The notes: generated by a model not told the origin, from the letters alone. 64,000 nt of DNA from UBA6623 sp965217195 (GCA_965217195.1 CBDCHL010000003.1:1178001-1242000), one strand, 5' to 3'; shown: positions 7,679 to 16,010, counted from the stretch's first letter. Numbers and translations are program-made.

Positions 7679-9235
7679 ATGCGTGCAAGCAAAATCATGC
7701 CCGCGGCCGAGGCTGCCGGACTGGTTTCCGACGGCGTCACGGTGGGTGTCACCGGCGCCGGCGGGGGGCTGATTGAGCCCGACACCTTGCTGGCCGCGAT
7801 CGAGAAGCGCTTTCTCGAAACGGGATCTCCGCGGAATCTCACTTTGGTTCACGCGCTGGGGCTGGGCGACCGCGCGGTGCGGGGGGTCAATCGCTTTGCC
7901 CACGAAGGCATGGTCAAGCGGGTAATCGGCGGGCATTGGGTGTGGTCGCCGCGGATGCAGCAACTGGCTCTCGACGAAAAGATCGAAGCGTATGTATTTC
8001 CCGCGGGCGTGATCACCCAACTGATGCGCGAGATCGGGGCAGGCCGGCCCGGCTTGCTGACGCATGTGGGGCTCGATACGTTCGTGGATCCTCGGATCGA
8101 CGGCGGCAAGCTGAACGACAGGGCGCAGGAGGACTTGGTCGAGTTGATGGAGATCGACGGGCGTGAGTTACTGCGCTACAAACCGTTTCCGGTGGGCGCG
8201 GCTTGTATTCGGGGAAGCTTCGCCGACGCCGACGGCAATATCAGCTTTGACCAAGAGGGCGCGCATCTGGATGTTTTCTCGTTGGCGCTGGCGGCGCGCA
8301 ACAGCGGCGGGAAGGTGTTGGTGCAGGTTCGCAGCGAGGTCGAACGAGGCGAGCTCCCGGCGCGGTCGGTCCGAGTACCCGGGGCGTTCGTCGACGCTGT
8401 TGTGGTTGACCCTTCGCAATCGCAGAGCTACAAGACGGTCTACGACCCCGCTCTGTCGGGTGAGACGCGGGGCGAGAGGCGCGAAACGCCGCCGCCCTCG
8501 ACGCCCGAGGATCGGCCGGCGTTCAACGAGAGGCAGGCGATCGGTCGGCGGGCGGCTGAGGAGCTGCGCGAAGGTGCGGTGATTAATTACGGATTCGGGA
8601 TTCCCGACACCGTGGCGAAGCTCGTTGCGGCGCGGGGGGACTTAGATCGTTACCGCCAGACCATCGAGCACGGAACGTATGGCGGTAGCCTGTTGGACGG
8701 GGCTCTATTCGGTTTCGTTCGTAACCCGGAGGCGATGATCGACTCGCCCTCGCAGTTTGATTTCTATAGCGGCGGCGGGCTGGACATTGCTTTCTTGGGG
8801 ATGGGCGAGGTCGACGCGGCGGGCAATGTCAACGTCTCTCGGCTGGGTGGGGTCCCGGTGGGTCCGGGCGGGTTTATTGATATCGCGCAAAACGCGCGGA
8901 AAGTCGTTTTTTGCGGGACTTTCGAGGCCAAAGGGGTGCGCCTGAACTGCGGCGGCGGGAGTTTAACGATCGAGCGCCACGGGGATGTTCGCAAACTTGT
9001 GGAACAGGTCGGGCAGATTACTTTCAGCGGGAAGAATGCTCGTCGCACGGGGCAGGAAGTTGTGTACGTGACCGAGCGGGCTGTGTTTCGGCTGACCGGC
9101 GAGGGGCTTGTACTCGAGGAAATCGCTCCGGGGGTGGATCTTGATCGCGACGTTCTCGAACGAATGGGTTTTCGCCCGGTGATGAAGGACCGGCCGCGTG
9201 TGATGTCGGCGGATTACTTCACGGCGGATGTGTAG
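7679..9235 (+). CDS. Acyl-CoA:carboxylate CoA-transferase, fused alpha/beta (Pct/YdiF type)
   Basis: Family I CoA-transferase of 518 residues with both halves in one chain, the length of propionate CoA-transferase and YdiF. Residues 1-265 form the alpha half, including GVTVGVTGAGGG, the CoA-binding glycine loop. After a Pro-rich linker (about 265-285) the beta half carries the catalytic Glu330 in TIEHGTYGG and later FYSGGGLDIAFLGMGEVD. It moves CoA between acetyl-, propionyl- or similar acyl-CoA and a free acid through a glutamyl-CoA thioester. The next gene starts 18 bases downstream on the same strand, so the two are probably co-transcribed. Substrate is not predictable. Confidence 0.9.
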   Translation: MRASKIMPAAEAAGLVSDGVTVGVTGAGGGLIEPDTLLAAIEKRFLETGSPRNLTLVHALGLGDRAVRGVNRFAHEGMVKRVIGGHWVWSPRMQQLALDEKIEAYVFPAGVITQLMREIGAGRPGLLTHVGLDTFVDPRIDGGKLNDRAQEDLVELMEIDGRELLRYKPFPVGAACIRGSFADADGNISFDQEGAHLDVFSLALAARNSGGKVLVQVRSEVERGELPARSVRVPGAFVDAVVVDPSQSQSYKTVYDPALSGETRGERRETPPPSTPEDRPAFNERQAIGRRAAEELREGAVINYGFGIPDTVAKLVAARGDLDRYRQTIEHGTYGGSLLDGALFGFVRNPEAMIDSPSQFDFYSGGGLDIAFLGMGEVDAAGNVNVSRLGGVPVGPGGFIDIAQNARKVVFCGTFEAKGVRLNCGGGSLTIERHGDVRKLVEQVGQITFSGKNARRTGQEVVYVTERAVFRLTGEGLVLEEIAPGVDLDRDVLERMGFRPVMKDRPRVMSADYFTADV

Positions 9236-9253
9236 CGGGCGGAACTTTGTCTC

Positions 9254-10324
9254 ATGGCCGGCGCAGACACTCTTCGTCTTGCCCTGATCGGTGCGGGTGT
9301 AATCGGCGCTCGTCATTTGAAGTCGGTCGCGGCGGAGCCTCGTTGCAGATTAGTGGCGCTGGCCGACCCGGCTCCCGCGGCGCGGGCAGTTTCCGAAGCA
9401 GCTGGAGTCACTTACTACACCGACTACCAAGAGCTGCTCGATCGTGAGCGGCCGCAGGGTGCTATCGTCGCGGCTCCAACGCCGTTGCACGCTCCGATCG
9501 GGGAGGCGTGCGCGAGGCGGGGCATCCATATCTTGATGGAAAAGCCGGTGACCGACACGGTGGATGCCGGGCACGGGTTGATCGCGGCCGTTGAGCGACA
9601 TGGGGTGCGCGTTCTCATTGGGCATTACCGGCGCTTTGACCCGGCCGTCGAGGCTGCCGGCGAGATCATCGCAAGCGGTGAGATTGGGCGGTTGATCGCG
9701 ATTTCGGGCCAGTGGGCGGTGCGTAAACCGGATCAGTATTACGAAATGGATTGGCGGTGTCGGCCGGGCGGCGGTCCGATCCTGATCAATTTGATTCACG
9801 ACATCGACATGATGCGGCTTTGGTGCGGCGAGGTGGAGAGTGTGTACGCGGACACCGGGAACACCGAGCGGGGTTTCGCGGTGGAGGACAGCGGGGCTTT
9901 GCTGCTGCGGTTCCAGAGCGGGGTTCGGGCGACGATTACGTTCTCGGATGCGACGCCTTCGCCTTGGGGGTGGGAGAGGTCGAGCGGGGATAATCCTCAT
10001 ACGCCGGCGTCAGGGGAGAATTGCTACCGGTTTTTCGGGACGGCGGCTTCGTTTGAGTTTCCGAATATCGCGGTTTGGCGCACGCCGGACGGGGCCGCGG
10101 CGAGTTGGGAGCAGCCTATTAAGAAGGAGGCTCGGCCGTTGCCCGAGCGCGCAGCTTTGGCTGCGCAGTTGAGGCATTTCTGCGAGGTCGTGCGGGGGGA
10201 GGCGCAGCCGCGGGTTAGCGCGGTTGATGCGCTGGCGACGCTGTCGGCTACGACAGCGGTGTTGGAGTCGGCGCGGCTGGGGCGGCCGGTGGAGCCGGGG
10301 TTTCGGTTGGGGGCGGCGGGTTAG
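9254..10324 (+). CDS. Gfo/Idh/MocA-family oxidoreductase
   Basis: NAD(P)-dependent sugar or polyol dehydrogenase fold, 356 residues. The N-terminal Rossmann loop is LALIGAGVIGARHLKSV. The family EKP motif appears as ILMEKPVTD, and the substrate-domain signature GGGPILINLIHDIDMMRLWCGE carries the catalytic His/Asp. It starts 18 bases after the CoA-transferase stop. Family members oxidise or reduce a hydroxyl on cyclitols or sugars; the specific substrate is unknown. The 3' third is strikingly G-rich, like that of the preceding gene. Confidence 0.9.
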   Translation: MAGADTLRLALIGAGVIGARHLKSVAAEPRCRLVALADPAPAARAVSEAAGVTYYTDYQELLDRERPQGAIVAAPTPLHAPIGEACARRGIHILMEKPVTDTVDAGHGLIAAVERHGVRVLIGHYRRFDPAVEAAGEIIASGEIGRLIAISGQWAVRKPDQYYEMDWRCRPGGGPILINLIHDIDMMRLWCGEVESVYADTGNTERGFAVEDSGALLLRFQSGVRATITFSDATPSPWGWERSSGDNPHTPASGENCYRFFGTAASFEFPNIAVWRTPDGAAASWEQPIKKEARPLPERAALAAQLRHFCEVVRGEAQPRVSAVDALATLSATTAVLESARLGRPVEPGFRLGAAG

Positions 10325-10390
10325 ATTCGGGTGAGGACACGCACAACTTTCCTTTCTGGGGTCGTTTAGGGACCATGGGTATCGGTGAAA

Positions 10391-10420
10391 GCCGCAGGTC
10401 TCTTCGAGCCCTGCGCTACG
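10391..10420 (+). repeat. 30-base dispersed repeat, copy 1
   Basis: Thirty bases identical to the reverse complement of 55081-55110, with a shorter relative at 7203-7225. It lies in the gap after the Gfo/Idh/MocA gene, next to the MITE-like element. Confidence 0.75.
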
Positions 10421-10510
10421 GAACTTATGGTGTCCCATGCACTGGAAGACAACCATCGATACCATGTCCAATGCCGCCTCGAAGCGGCATCCCGAAACGC
10501 GGCGGCCACC

Positions 10511-10664
10511 AGCAGCCCGCGGTGCAAGTCCAACTACGCGAAAAAAGGGTACAGCCACCGATTTTCGCTGTCAACCCGTGTCGGAGACAGAGCAGTTCGG
10601 CGAGCGAAAATCGGATGGCAGTCCCCCTTTTTCGCCCGACCAGACTCTTGCCACGGACGGCTAG
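10511..10664. repeat. MITE-like element, copy 1
   Basis: About 154 bases. It shares an ordered series of blocks with 15354-15504, including ACAGCCACCGATTTTCGC and the facing GCGAAAATCGG arm, which can form a long stem. It starts with AGCAGCCCG and ends close to GGCTAG. It carries no gene and stops 2 bases from the end of the SMP-30-like gene. With the 30-base repeat it fills most of the 341-base gap at 10325-10665. Confidence 0.65.
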
Positions 10665-10665
10665 T

Positions 10666-11643
10666 CTAGGCCAGGAACGCTTCGACCGGCATTAGCGGGG
10701 GTGGTTCGGGCATGGCTTCGAATGGCGTCTCGGCGTAGAAGAGGGTGCCGGCGGCGGGGGCTTGGGTGCGGGTTTGCTCGTCCATTCCTTCAACGGCTGT
10801 GGTGAAGATTAGGCAGACTTTGCCGTCGAGCTTGACGAACTCAGGGCAGGTCACGCGGGGCGAGCCGGGCACCGTCCATTCGGTAAGTATCGCGCCATCG
10901 GATAGCCGAATCTCTTGGGCAAGGCCTTTGTCGATCGCGCGTGGGTCGTAGAACGCCACGACGATGCTCGACCCATCCGCGGTGTGCCGCAGGCCGTCGG
11001 GGAAAGCCTCCATGGAGTCGGGAGGGACGACGAGGGAGCTTTCGACAGGTTTGGTGAAATCGCGATCGAAGCGATAGCGGGTGATGGTCTTGGGGTCGGA
11101 ATCGATGTCGATGATGGTCGGACCGTCTTCACCGGGTTGGAAGAATTTGCCGTTCGAACAGATTTGCTTGTCGACTAGTTCGATCACGTCTCGTGTCTCG
11201 CAATCGAAGCGGTAAAGGGCGGCGACGGTTTGGTTGAATTCGACGTGCTTGGTGCCGAATAAGAGCCCGCCGGGGATCGGGATGCCGTCGTTGATGAGAA
11301 CGCGCTCGTCTTCGGTTACATGGATGCCGGTTTCGGAAACGTCGCCGGTTTTCAAGTTGAGCAGGACAAGACGGCGATCGATGCCGACGACGACCAGGCC
11401 TTCACGTGTGGTTTCGGCGAAGAAGCCCGGGCTCCCGGGCAGATCGAAGGTTTTGTTGTCGCGGGTTTCAAGGTCGAGAACATTGAGACTGCCGCGCGGG
11501 ATGTCGGCGCCGTGCTGGATCGCGATCCAACCGAGGAGCGGGTGATCGCCCCCGAAGTTTTGGAGAACCCTAGGTCCCTCGGGAAGGAAGCGGAGGGCTT
11601 CGGTTTTGGGGTCGAAGAACGGGCGGCTGGTGTAGGTGCGCAT
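10666..11643 (-). CDS. SMP-30/gluconolactonase-like beta-propeller protein
   Basis: Protein of 325 residues resembling the SMP-30/gluconolactonase/LRE family, six-bladed propellers that hydrolyse sugar lactones using a bound divalent metal. Family-like stretches in order are LNVLDLETRDNKTFDLPG, VLINDGIPIPGGLLFGT (the INDG metal-site loop), ICSNGKFFQPGEDG and AFPDGLRHTADGSS (the PDG loop). I start at ATG 11643 (MRTYTSRPFFD); a longer frame to 11709 adds a Pro/Ser-rich lead without family character. No signal peptide is seen. It is convergent with the Gfo/Idh/MocA gene, which could share a sugar-acid pathway. Confidence 0.75.
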   Translation of the reverse strand: MRTYTSRPFFDPKTEALRFLPEGPRVLQNFGGDHPLLGWIAIQHGADIPRGSLNVLDLETRDNKTFDLPGSPGFFAETTREGLVVVGIDRRLVLLNLKTGDVSETGIHVTEDERVLINDGIPIPGGLLFGTKHVEFNQTVAALYRFDCETRDVIELVDKQICSNGKFFQPGEDGPTIIDIDSDPKTITRYRFDRDFTKPVESSLVVPPDSMEAFPDGLRHTADGSSIVVAFYDPRAIDKGLAQEIRLSDGAILTEWTVPGSPRVTCPEFVKLDGKVCLIFTTAVEGMDEQTRTQAPAAGTLFYAETPFEAMPEPPPLMPVEAFLA

Positions 11644-11700
11644 AGAGGGATTAGTGTACGCGGTGGGGGGAGGGACGTGTCTCGGCGACGTTCTGGGGCT

Positions 11701-11790
11701 GCGGGACATGGATATGGAAGAATCGGCGGCACGGGCGCGAGCGCTTCCCCGGCTGCAATTTTTCGCTTGGTTCGGCCATGGCTAAAGCCT
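11701..11790 (+). repeat. Dispersed 90-base repeat, copy A
   Basis: Shares the order GACATG-N-ATATGGA, GGGCGCGAGCGCTTCCC, AATTTTTCGC and ATGGCTAAAGCC with 16051-16145. The rest of the 484-base gap (11644-12127) has GC-rich hairpin arms at about 11805-11895, related to 4520-4562, and no credible gene. Confidence 0.65.
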
Positions 11791-12127
11791 TAAAGAAGAA
11801 GGCCGCCCCTGCCGGGGCTGGCGGCATGTTGGAGCAATTTCACCCCGGACTTGCGCCCGGGGCTACTGTCCTCGCCCCCTGCCGGGGGCGGCCGGCGACG
11901 GAGTGGAAACGCCGGCAGACGAGATCAGGATCGTTTCTCATCAGCGGTTGGACTAGGGCCGACGTGAGTGCGCGTCGCTACTGTATGGCAGTCGCCAGAC
12001 GATGGCGTTAACAAGATTGACACGGCGAAATGGCCGGCTCTCTCTTGACAGCCTTTGTTGGTAGGCGTAGGCTGGTGAACGGATAGCTCCGGGCCGTTGT
12101 TTTTCGACGGCGGGAGGGTGGAAATTT

Positions 12128-13438
12128 ATGACTGCGAATAACGGGAAAGTCGATCGGCGAACGCTGTTGAAAATGATGAGCGCGGCCGGTGCGTCGGCGG
12201 CGGTGATATCGGGCTGCGGACCGTCTTCGATCAGCGGCCAAGGGCTCAGCGGCGCGGAGTTCGACAAATCGGTTCCGCTGGCTACCGCAGGGCCGGGCGG
12301 CGGAAACAAGGACTGGAAGCCGGGGTATGCGCTTCGATTCCTGCCGCCCGAAGACATACCGACCAGTGGTCCGTCTTCGGATGCGCTGGCGGCGCTGCCC
12401 AAGGAAAAGCTGCTCGAGTTCTATCGCTTGATGAACTCCAGCCGCAAGTGGGAAACGACGCTGAAGGACTTGTTCCTCGCCGGTGATGACGGGCTCTACG
12501 GCTCCTGGCATACCTATGTGGGCGAGGAGGCGATCGCGGTGGGCGTGATGGGCGCGCTGAACGAAGACGACTACATCGCCAGCACGCATCGCGGTCATGG
12601 GCACTTGATCGCCAAAGGCGGGGACATCAATAAGATGTCCGCCGAGATCTTTTTCAAAGAGTCGGGCTACAACAAAGGCTACGGCGGCTCGATGCACATC
12701 ACCGACATGTCCAAGGGCATCATGGGCATGAACGGCATCGTGGGCGCGAGCTTCTATATGGCCGCGGGCGCTGCGTTGCGCGCCATGGTACGCGGCACCA
12801 AGCAGGTCGCCGTGGCGTTTTTCGGCGACGGGGCGGCCGCCTCGCCTTATTACTTCAGCGCCGTGAGGAGCTGCAAGAACCACAACATCCCGGTGATCTT
12901 CGTCAACGAGAATAACTTCCAGTACATGTCGATTCCCATGGCGGACACCGCGCCGACGAAGTACATCTCCGAATACACCAAGGGCCTCGACATCCCGCAC
13001 TATCTCGTCGACGGCAACGACGTCTCGGCCGTCTACGCCGCGACGCAAGAAGCGGTCGAGTGGGGCCGCGCCGGCAAAGGGCCGAGTATGATCGAGGGCC
13101 TGACCTACCGCTGGTACGATCACAGCGGATTCGCGGGCGCGCGAGTCGGTAAGGAAGGCGCGATGGGTTTGCCGTATCGCACCGATGAGGAGGTCCGCGC
13201 CTGGATGACGCGGGATCCCCTCCCGCGCTACAAGCGTTGGCTGTTGGCCATGGGGCGGGCGGGCGAAGACGAGCTGACCCAGATCGAGAGCGATGCGCAG
13301 GCGGCTGTCGATGCCTCGGTCGAGTTTGCGCGCTCGGGCCGCGACCCCGATCCGGAGGCCGGCGTGTTGCACACGCACGCTGAAGGTCCGGTCGTTGCCA
13401 CGCAGTTCTACAACCGCAAGAGGATCGTAACTACCTAG
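12128..13438 (+). CDS. Thiamine-diphosphate dehydrogenase E1 alpha subunit with Tat lipoprotein signal
   Basis: Alpha subunit of a pyruvate/2-oxo-acid/acetoin-dehydrogenase-type E1, 436 residues. The core is clear: STHRGHGHLIAKGGD, then the ThDP-Mg motif GDGAAA (233-238) ending in ENN (261-263), and the phosphorylation-loop relative YRWYDHSG. Ordinary E1 alpha is cytoplasmic and about 320-370 residues. This one begins with DRRTLLKMMSAAG (twin Arg 10-11), a hydrophobic stretch and a lipobox I-S-G-Cys30, then a 60-residue linker. That combination is a Tat lipoprotein signal, so the enzyme is predicted to sit outside the cytoplasmic membrane. E1 beta follows 29 bases on. No E2 or E3 gene is near. 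Export is inference from the signal. Confidence 0.9.
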   Translation: MTANNGKVDRRTLLKMMSAAGASAAVISGCGPSSISGQGLSGAEFDKSVPLATAGPGGGNKDWKPGYALRFLPPEDIPTSGPSSDALAALPKEKLLEFYRLMNSSRKWETTLKDLFLAGDDGLYGSWHTYVGEEAIAVGVMGALNEDDYIASTHRGHGHLIAKGGDINKMSAEIFFKESGYNKGYGGSMHITDMSKGIMGMNGIVGASFYMAAGAALRAMVRGTKQVAVAFFGDGAAASPYYFSAVRSCKNHNIPVIFVNENNFQYMSIPMADTAPTKYISEYTKGLDIPHYLVDGNDVSAVYAATQEAVEWGRAGKGPSMIEGLTYRWYDHSGFAGARVGKEGAMGLPYRTDEEVRAWMTRDPLPRYKRWLLAMGRAGEDELTQIESDAQAAVDASVEFARSGRDPDPEAGVLHTHAEGPVVATQFYNRKRIVTT

Positions 13439-13467
13439 CCCGAATTCTAGGACGGGGAGTTTTTGTC

Positions 13468-14451
13468 ATGGCGAAAAAACCTTACAACTATGCACAACTC
13501 GAGGCGGTTGCCCAAGAAATGCGGGCCAACCCCGACATGGTTTACTACTACGAATACCAGCGGCCGGTGACGACGTCGGCTACCGGCGAAATACTTGATT
13601 TGGTTGCCGAGTTCGGCGATCTACGCACGTCGGGCCGCGGCTGGCCGATTGACGAAAGCTGGATTGCCGGGGCGGCGATCGGCGCGGCGGCGGCGGGATC
13701 GAAAGCGATCGCGCGGTTGCCGTCGATGGCCCAGATTTTCGCGCTCGAATACGTCTACAACCAAGCCGGCAAGCTGCGCTCGATGACGGGCGGTCAGGCG
13801 GGCATGCCGTTTGTCCTCTGGGTTGACGGCTCGGGTCGACGCCGCGGCAGCGCGGGGCAGCATACCGACGTCGGGGCCGAGGCCATGTTCGCCAATCTGC
13901 CGGGCATCAAGGTCGTCGTGCCCAGCAATGCCTACGACGCCAAGGGGCTCTTGATTTCCGCGATCCGCGATCCCGACCCGGTTGTTTATATGGACTACCC
14001 GGAGGTCAAGTCGGGACAGCAGCCCGACGTGCCGGATGAAGCTTACGAAGTTCCCTTTGGCAAGGCGGAGATTCGGCAAAAGGGCCGTAGCCTCACCTTG
14101 GCGGCCTGGGCGCCGGCTACCGTCGATGTTCAACGGGCGTTGCCGGAGTTGACCAAGTCGGGGATCAGCGCGGAGTTCATTGACCTGCGGTCGCTAAAGC
14201 CGTTGGATATCGAGACGTTGGCGCAGTCGGCGCGCAAGACACGGCGTTTGCTGGTTGTCGAGCACGGCCATTACACGGCCGGCTTCAGCGCGCATGTGGT
14301 CTCGGAAGTGGTGCAGGAGGTGCCGGGTGTCAGAGTCCGGCGGCTGGCTTTCCCCGATGTGCCTGGTCCGGGCGCGGCGGGTATGATGTCCTGGTTGCGT
14401 CCCGACGCACCGAAGATCGTCGATGCGGCTAAGCTGCTGATGAGGGCATAA
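13468..14451 (+). CDS. Thiamine-diphosphate dehydrogenase E1 beta subunit (divergent)
   Basis: Beta subunit partner, 327 residues, normal family length. The PP-domain Glu that activates the cofactor is plausibly in PIDESWIAGAAIGAAAAG. Next come SMTGGQAGMPFVLWVDGSG and GQHTDVGAEAMFANLPGIKV, then the transketolase C domain RSLKPLDIETLAQSARKT. The first 45 residues diverge from typical PdhB. It has no signal peptide, so if the alpha subunit is exported, beta must travel folded with it through Tat as a hitchhiker. GGGGAG lies 8 bases before ATG 13468. It is the second gene of a run that leads to two c-type cytochromes. Confidence 0.9.
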   Translation: MAKKPYNYAQLEAVAQEMRANPDMVYYYEYQRPVTTSATGEILDLVAEFGDLRTSGRGWPIDESWIAGAAIGAAAAGSKAIARLPSMAQIFALEYVYNQAGKLRSMTGGQAGMPFVLWVDGSGRRRGSAGQHTDVGAEAMFANLPGIKVVVPSNAYDAKGLLISAIRDPDPVVYMDYPEVKSGQQPDVPDEAYEVPFGKAEIRQKGRSLTLAAWAPATVDVQRALPELTKSGISAEFIDLRSLKPLDIETLAQSARKTRRLLVVEHGHYTAGFSAHVVSEVVQEVPGVRVRRLAFPDVPGPGAAGMMSWLRPDAPKIVDAAKLLMRA

Positions 14452-14523
14452 CGCGATTGGCTCCTCGGTTTCGGTCGGTTCCGGCCGGAGCCGGGGAGGT
14501 TGCCGCCGGTCGAGACATCCCCT

Positions 14524-14835
14524 ATGTCCTCGGAATCAACAACCGATCCCGTAGTGGTCTGCCCGCGCTGCGGTGAGGCCATGACGGCCGCGACGGTACG
14601 GACGACGGTTTGGCGCGAAGACCGCGTGGCCATCGTTGAGGATATCCCGGCTCACGTCTGCGATTCTTGCGTGGAGCAGTTTTACGATGAAGACGTCAGT
14701 GACGCTTTGCGCGGGCTGGTCGAGCAAGGGCTGCCGGCCGAGGAAGCGGCGAGAGAGATCACGGTGCCGGTGTTTTCGCTCGAGGGGCGGATTCGCAAAA
14801 GGAAGCCGATTCCCGAGGATACTTATGTGGACTAG
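14524..14835 (+). CDS. YgiT-type zinc-finger protein
   Basis: Protein of 103 residues with two Cys pairs, VCPRCGEAM and HVCDSCVEQF, joined by the VWREDRVAIVEDIPAHVC stretch typical of the YgiT zinc-finger family. That family includes MqsA-like antitoxin N-domains and many orphans. The C-terminal helix and VPVFSLEGRI continue the family pattern. No toxin partner is adjacent. It lies 72 bases after the E1 beta stop on the same strand; whether it belongs functionally to that cluster is unknown. Start is ATG 14524; an upstream TTG at 14500 touches a GGGGAGG and is too close to use it. Confidence 0.78.
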   Translation: MSSESTTDPVVVCPRCGEAMTAATVRTTVWREDRVAIVEDIPAHVCDSCVEQFYDEDVSDALRGLVEQGLPAEEAAREITVPVFSLEGRIRKRKPIPEDTYVD

Positions 14836-14884
14836 CTATTGCCCGCGGCGACCGTTGCGTATCACAGAGAAGATGTCGCCAAGA

Positions 14885-15355
14885 ATGGCGACACGGCACG
14901 CTGAAAGCGTGCGCCACGTCGGGGCGTCCCGCAGCGAGGAGATTCCGGGGATTCTCGGAGGAGTCGTTTTCCTTTTCGTCTGCGGCTTGCTTTGGGGGGG
15001 GTGTTCGCGGACCGAGCCCTCCGCCACCGACGACCAGCCCGCAACCGAGCCCGTGGCCGCTGTCGAGGAAGCGCCGATGCCGAAGAATCTCAACGAGCTG
15101 TTGCCCGAAGGTCTGGGGAAACCGCTGGTTCTCGAGACCTGCGGCTCGTGCCATGCCATTGCTTGCAGTGCAATCGGGCAGCGCACCGAGGGTAGGTGGA
15201 AGAATCTCAAGGAAGACCATCGCGACAAAGTGGCGAGCCTGAGCGAGCAAGAGCTGGAGACGGTCTTCGGCTATCTCAGCGAGCACTTTAGTGCGGGCCG
15301 GCCCGAGCCGAGAGTACCGCCGCATTTCTTAGAGGGCGGGTGTACGCCGTTCTAG
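14885..15355 (+). CDS. Small c-type cytochrome, probably membrane anchored (1)
   Basis: About 156 residues. A hydrophobic segment GILGGVVFLFVCGLLWGGC (22-40) is followed by an acidic Pro/Ala linker and one haem site C86-G-S-C-H90. Cys40 could be lipidated, but the position before it is Trp, not the usual Leu, so an uncleaved anchor is also possible. Downstream, LSEQELETVFGYLSEHF is a typical cytochrome C-terminal helix. There is no Met ligand, but His112 (DHR) lies 22 residues after the haem His, exactly as in the next cytochrome. The start is uncertain (14873, 14885 or 14909). It follows the E1 genes and is their likely electron acceptor by context. Confidence 0.75.
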   Translation: MATRHAESVRHVGASRSEEIPGILGGVVFLFVCGLLWGGCSRTEPSATDDQPATEPVAAVEEAPMPKNLNELLPEGLGKPLVLETCGSCHAIACSAIGQRTEGRWKNLKEDHRDKVASLSEQELETVFGYLSEHFSAGRPEPRVPPHFLEGGCTPF

Positions 15356-15504
15356 CAGCCTGTGGTGAAAGTCCGACTACGCGCAAATGAGTACAGCCAC
15401 CGATTTTCGCCGTCCATCGGTGTTGGAAACAAAGCGGTTCAACGAGCGAAAAGCGAATGGGCGTCCCCCGTTTTAGCCCCAGGACTTTTTTCAACGGGCT
15501 GCTG
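15354..15504. repeat. MITE-like element, copy 2
   Basis: About 150 bases with imperfect terminal inverted repeats: left AGCAGCCTGTGGTGAAAGTC, right ending GGACTTTTTTCAACGGGCTG then CT. The middle matches copy 1 at 10511-10664 over the hairpin arms. It begins on the stop codon of the first cytochrome gene. No gene inside. Confidence 0.68.
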
Positions 15505-15587
15505 GGGGCAACGCCCGTAGAGCGTGCGGGCGGGGCTCGTCGGGACCCGGAATTTTTCCAGGCCGGCAGCTTCACAAACGATCCTTA

Positions 15588-16010
15588 ATGATCCGGACGA
15601 TCGATCATTCGCGCCGTTGCCTGGGGCCGCGGCTGTTGCTCGGCGCTGTACTCATTGCGGCCGTGAGCTGCGGAGGTTCGGGGGCTTCCGAAGCGTCGCC
15701 GGAGCCTCCATCGGTCGTCACCAAGCCCGCGCCGACGCGGGTCGATCTCGATGCAATATTCCCTCCCGGGCCGGGTCGTGACCTGGTCCTGAATAACTGC
15801 CAGAGCTGCCACGTCTGGGTGCCGATCGTCATCCTGCAAATGGACAAGGACGCTTGGCACCGCAACAGCCTGGAGCATCGCGGGCGTGTTGAGGCGCTGA
15901 GCGACGAGGATTTCGAGGTGCTCTATAAGTACCTGTCCTCGACCTTCACTCCCGAGCGCCCCGTGCCGGAATTGCCGGCGGGGTTGCTTGAAGCCTGGAC
16001 GACCTATTGA
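15588..16010 (+). CDS. Small c-type cytochrome lipoprotein (2)
   Basis: 140 residues with a lipoprotein signal: hydrophobic LLLGAVLIAAVS then Cys28 (lipobox A-V-S-C). A Pro/Ser linker leads to FPPGPGRDLVLNNCQSCH, with the haem site C71-Q-S-C-H75. The C-terminal half, LSDEDFEVLYKYLSSTF followed by RPVPELPAGLLEAW, closely parallels the first cytochrome, so the two are paralogues. His97 (EHR) is 22 residues past the haem His, matching cytochrome 1; Met85 is a second possible ligand not shared with it. A MITE-like element separates the two genes. It is predicted to be an outward-facing one-electron carrier. Confidence 0.85.
   Translation: MIRTIDHSRRCLGPRLLLGAVLIAAVSCGGSGASEASPEPPSVVTKPAPTRVDLDAIFPPGPGRDLVLNNCQSCHVWVPIVILQMDKDAWHRNSLEHRGRVEALSDEDFEVLYKYLSSTFTPERPVPELPAGLLEAWTTY

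Noticed and set aside
12128..12220. Idea that the E1 alpha Tat signal is a mis-chosen start
   Set aside because: The signal is in frame, continuous with the linker, and has all Tat and lipobox parts in correct order and spacing. The next ATG codons within it (residues 16-17) would leave a pointless hydrophobic N-terminus.
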